This document shows, one piece after another, positions 63,949-64,000 of a stretch of 64,000 bases of DNA. Numbering within the stretch: the stretch's first letter is position 1; every line of letters starts with the position of its first letter. Source of the DNA: Cupriavidus numazuensis (GTDB lineage Bacteria > Pseudomonadota > Gammaproteobacteria > Burkholderiales > Burkholderiaceae); NCBI RefSeq assembly GCF_905397435.1, contig NZ_CAJPVI010000038.1, forward strand, positions 26,455-90,454. Reading direction: 5' to 3'. The notes beneath the pieces were generated by a model. The model had not been told where the DNA came from and searched no databases. It worked only from the letters and a program-made list of their open reading frames with translations. The position numbers were made by a program, and so were the translations under genes.

Positions 63949-64000
63949 AACCAAAAAGCGCGTCGTTGCCGCTGGCCATCAATTCCACGGCGGCAGGGGT

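Overview
The window looks like a chromosomal segment of a beta-proteobacterium of the Burkholderiaceae, most likely Cupriavidus or Ralstonia. This is inferred from high GC with strong G/C third positions, the pilGHIJ-chpA operon, a CIRCE-controlled groESL operon ending in Gly-Gly-Met repeats, a Bug (TctC) solute receptor gene, and a complete Tad pilus operon. No tRNA, rRNA, CRISPR array or intact insertion sequence was seen.

Layout. 1-7.3 kb: end of an acyltransferase-like gene, cytochrome b561, inorganic pyrophosphatase, then aldehyde dehydrogenase, a small membrane protein, an SDR dehydrogenase, an MFS transporter and a proline-rich exported protein. 7.4-17.3 kb (minus strand): the type IV pilus chemosensory operon pilG-pilH-pilI-pilJ-chpA. 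17.5-23.6 kb: rubredoxin, divergent hemL, a LemA/TPM membrane cluster, and a divergent MFS/LysR pair. 24.6-36.1 kb: a Tad/Flp pilus operon (flp, cpaA, cpaB, cpaC, a small lipoprotein, cpaE, cpaF, tadB, tadC, two TadE/F pseudopilins, a vWA TadG), preceded by about 1 kb of non-coding DNA. 36.2-39.3 kb: a metallophosphoesterase and groES-groEL under a CIRCE operator that overlaps a near-consensus sigma70 promoter.

41.4-60.2 kb is the most unusual part. It has two paralogous BvgS/EvgS-type hybrid kinases (double Venus-flytrap sensors, HisKA, HATPase, receiver, HPt), a NarL-family response regulator directly after the second kinase, a receiver-EAL protein with a degenerate active site, an OmpR-type regulator with an altered receiver, an aquaporin, a trimeric autotransporter adhesin in operon with an OmpA-type lipoprotein, an orphan small protein with an autotransporter-style ESPR signal peptide, and a subtilase with a GlyGly-CTERM-like tail. 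The intergenic regions of this block share a 14-15 bp palindromic motif, roughly TCGGAnt-ATTCCTA. At four sites it lies exactly 22 bp upstream of a -10-like hexamer, in front of the adhesin, the orphan ESPR gene, the EAL gene and the aquaporin gene. I infer a bvg-like surface/adhesion regulon, with the motif as the probable binding site of the NarL-type regulator.

60.4-63.7 kb: MmgE/PrpD protein, nitroreductase and Bug receptor, a probable small catabolic cluster. The window ends in three copies of a 65-bp-period repeat and a palindrome.
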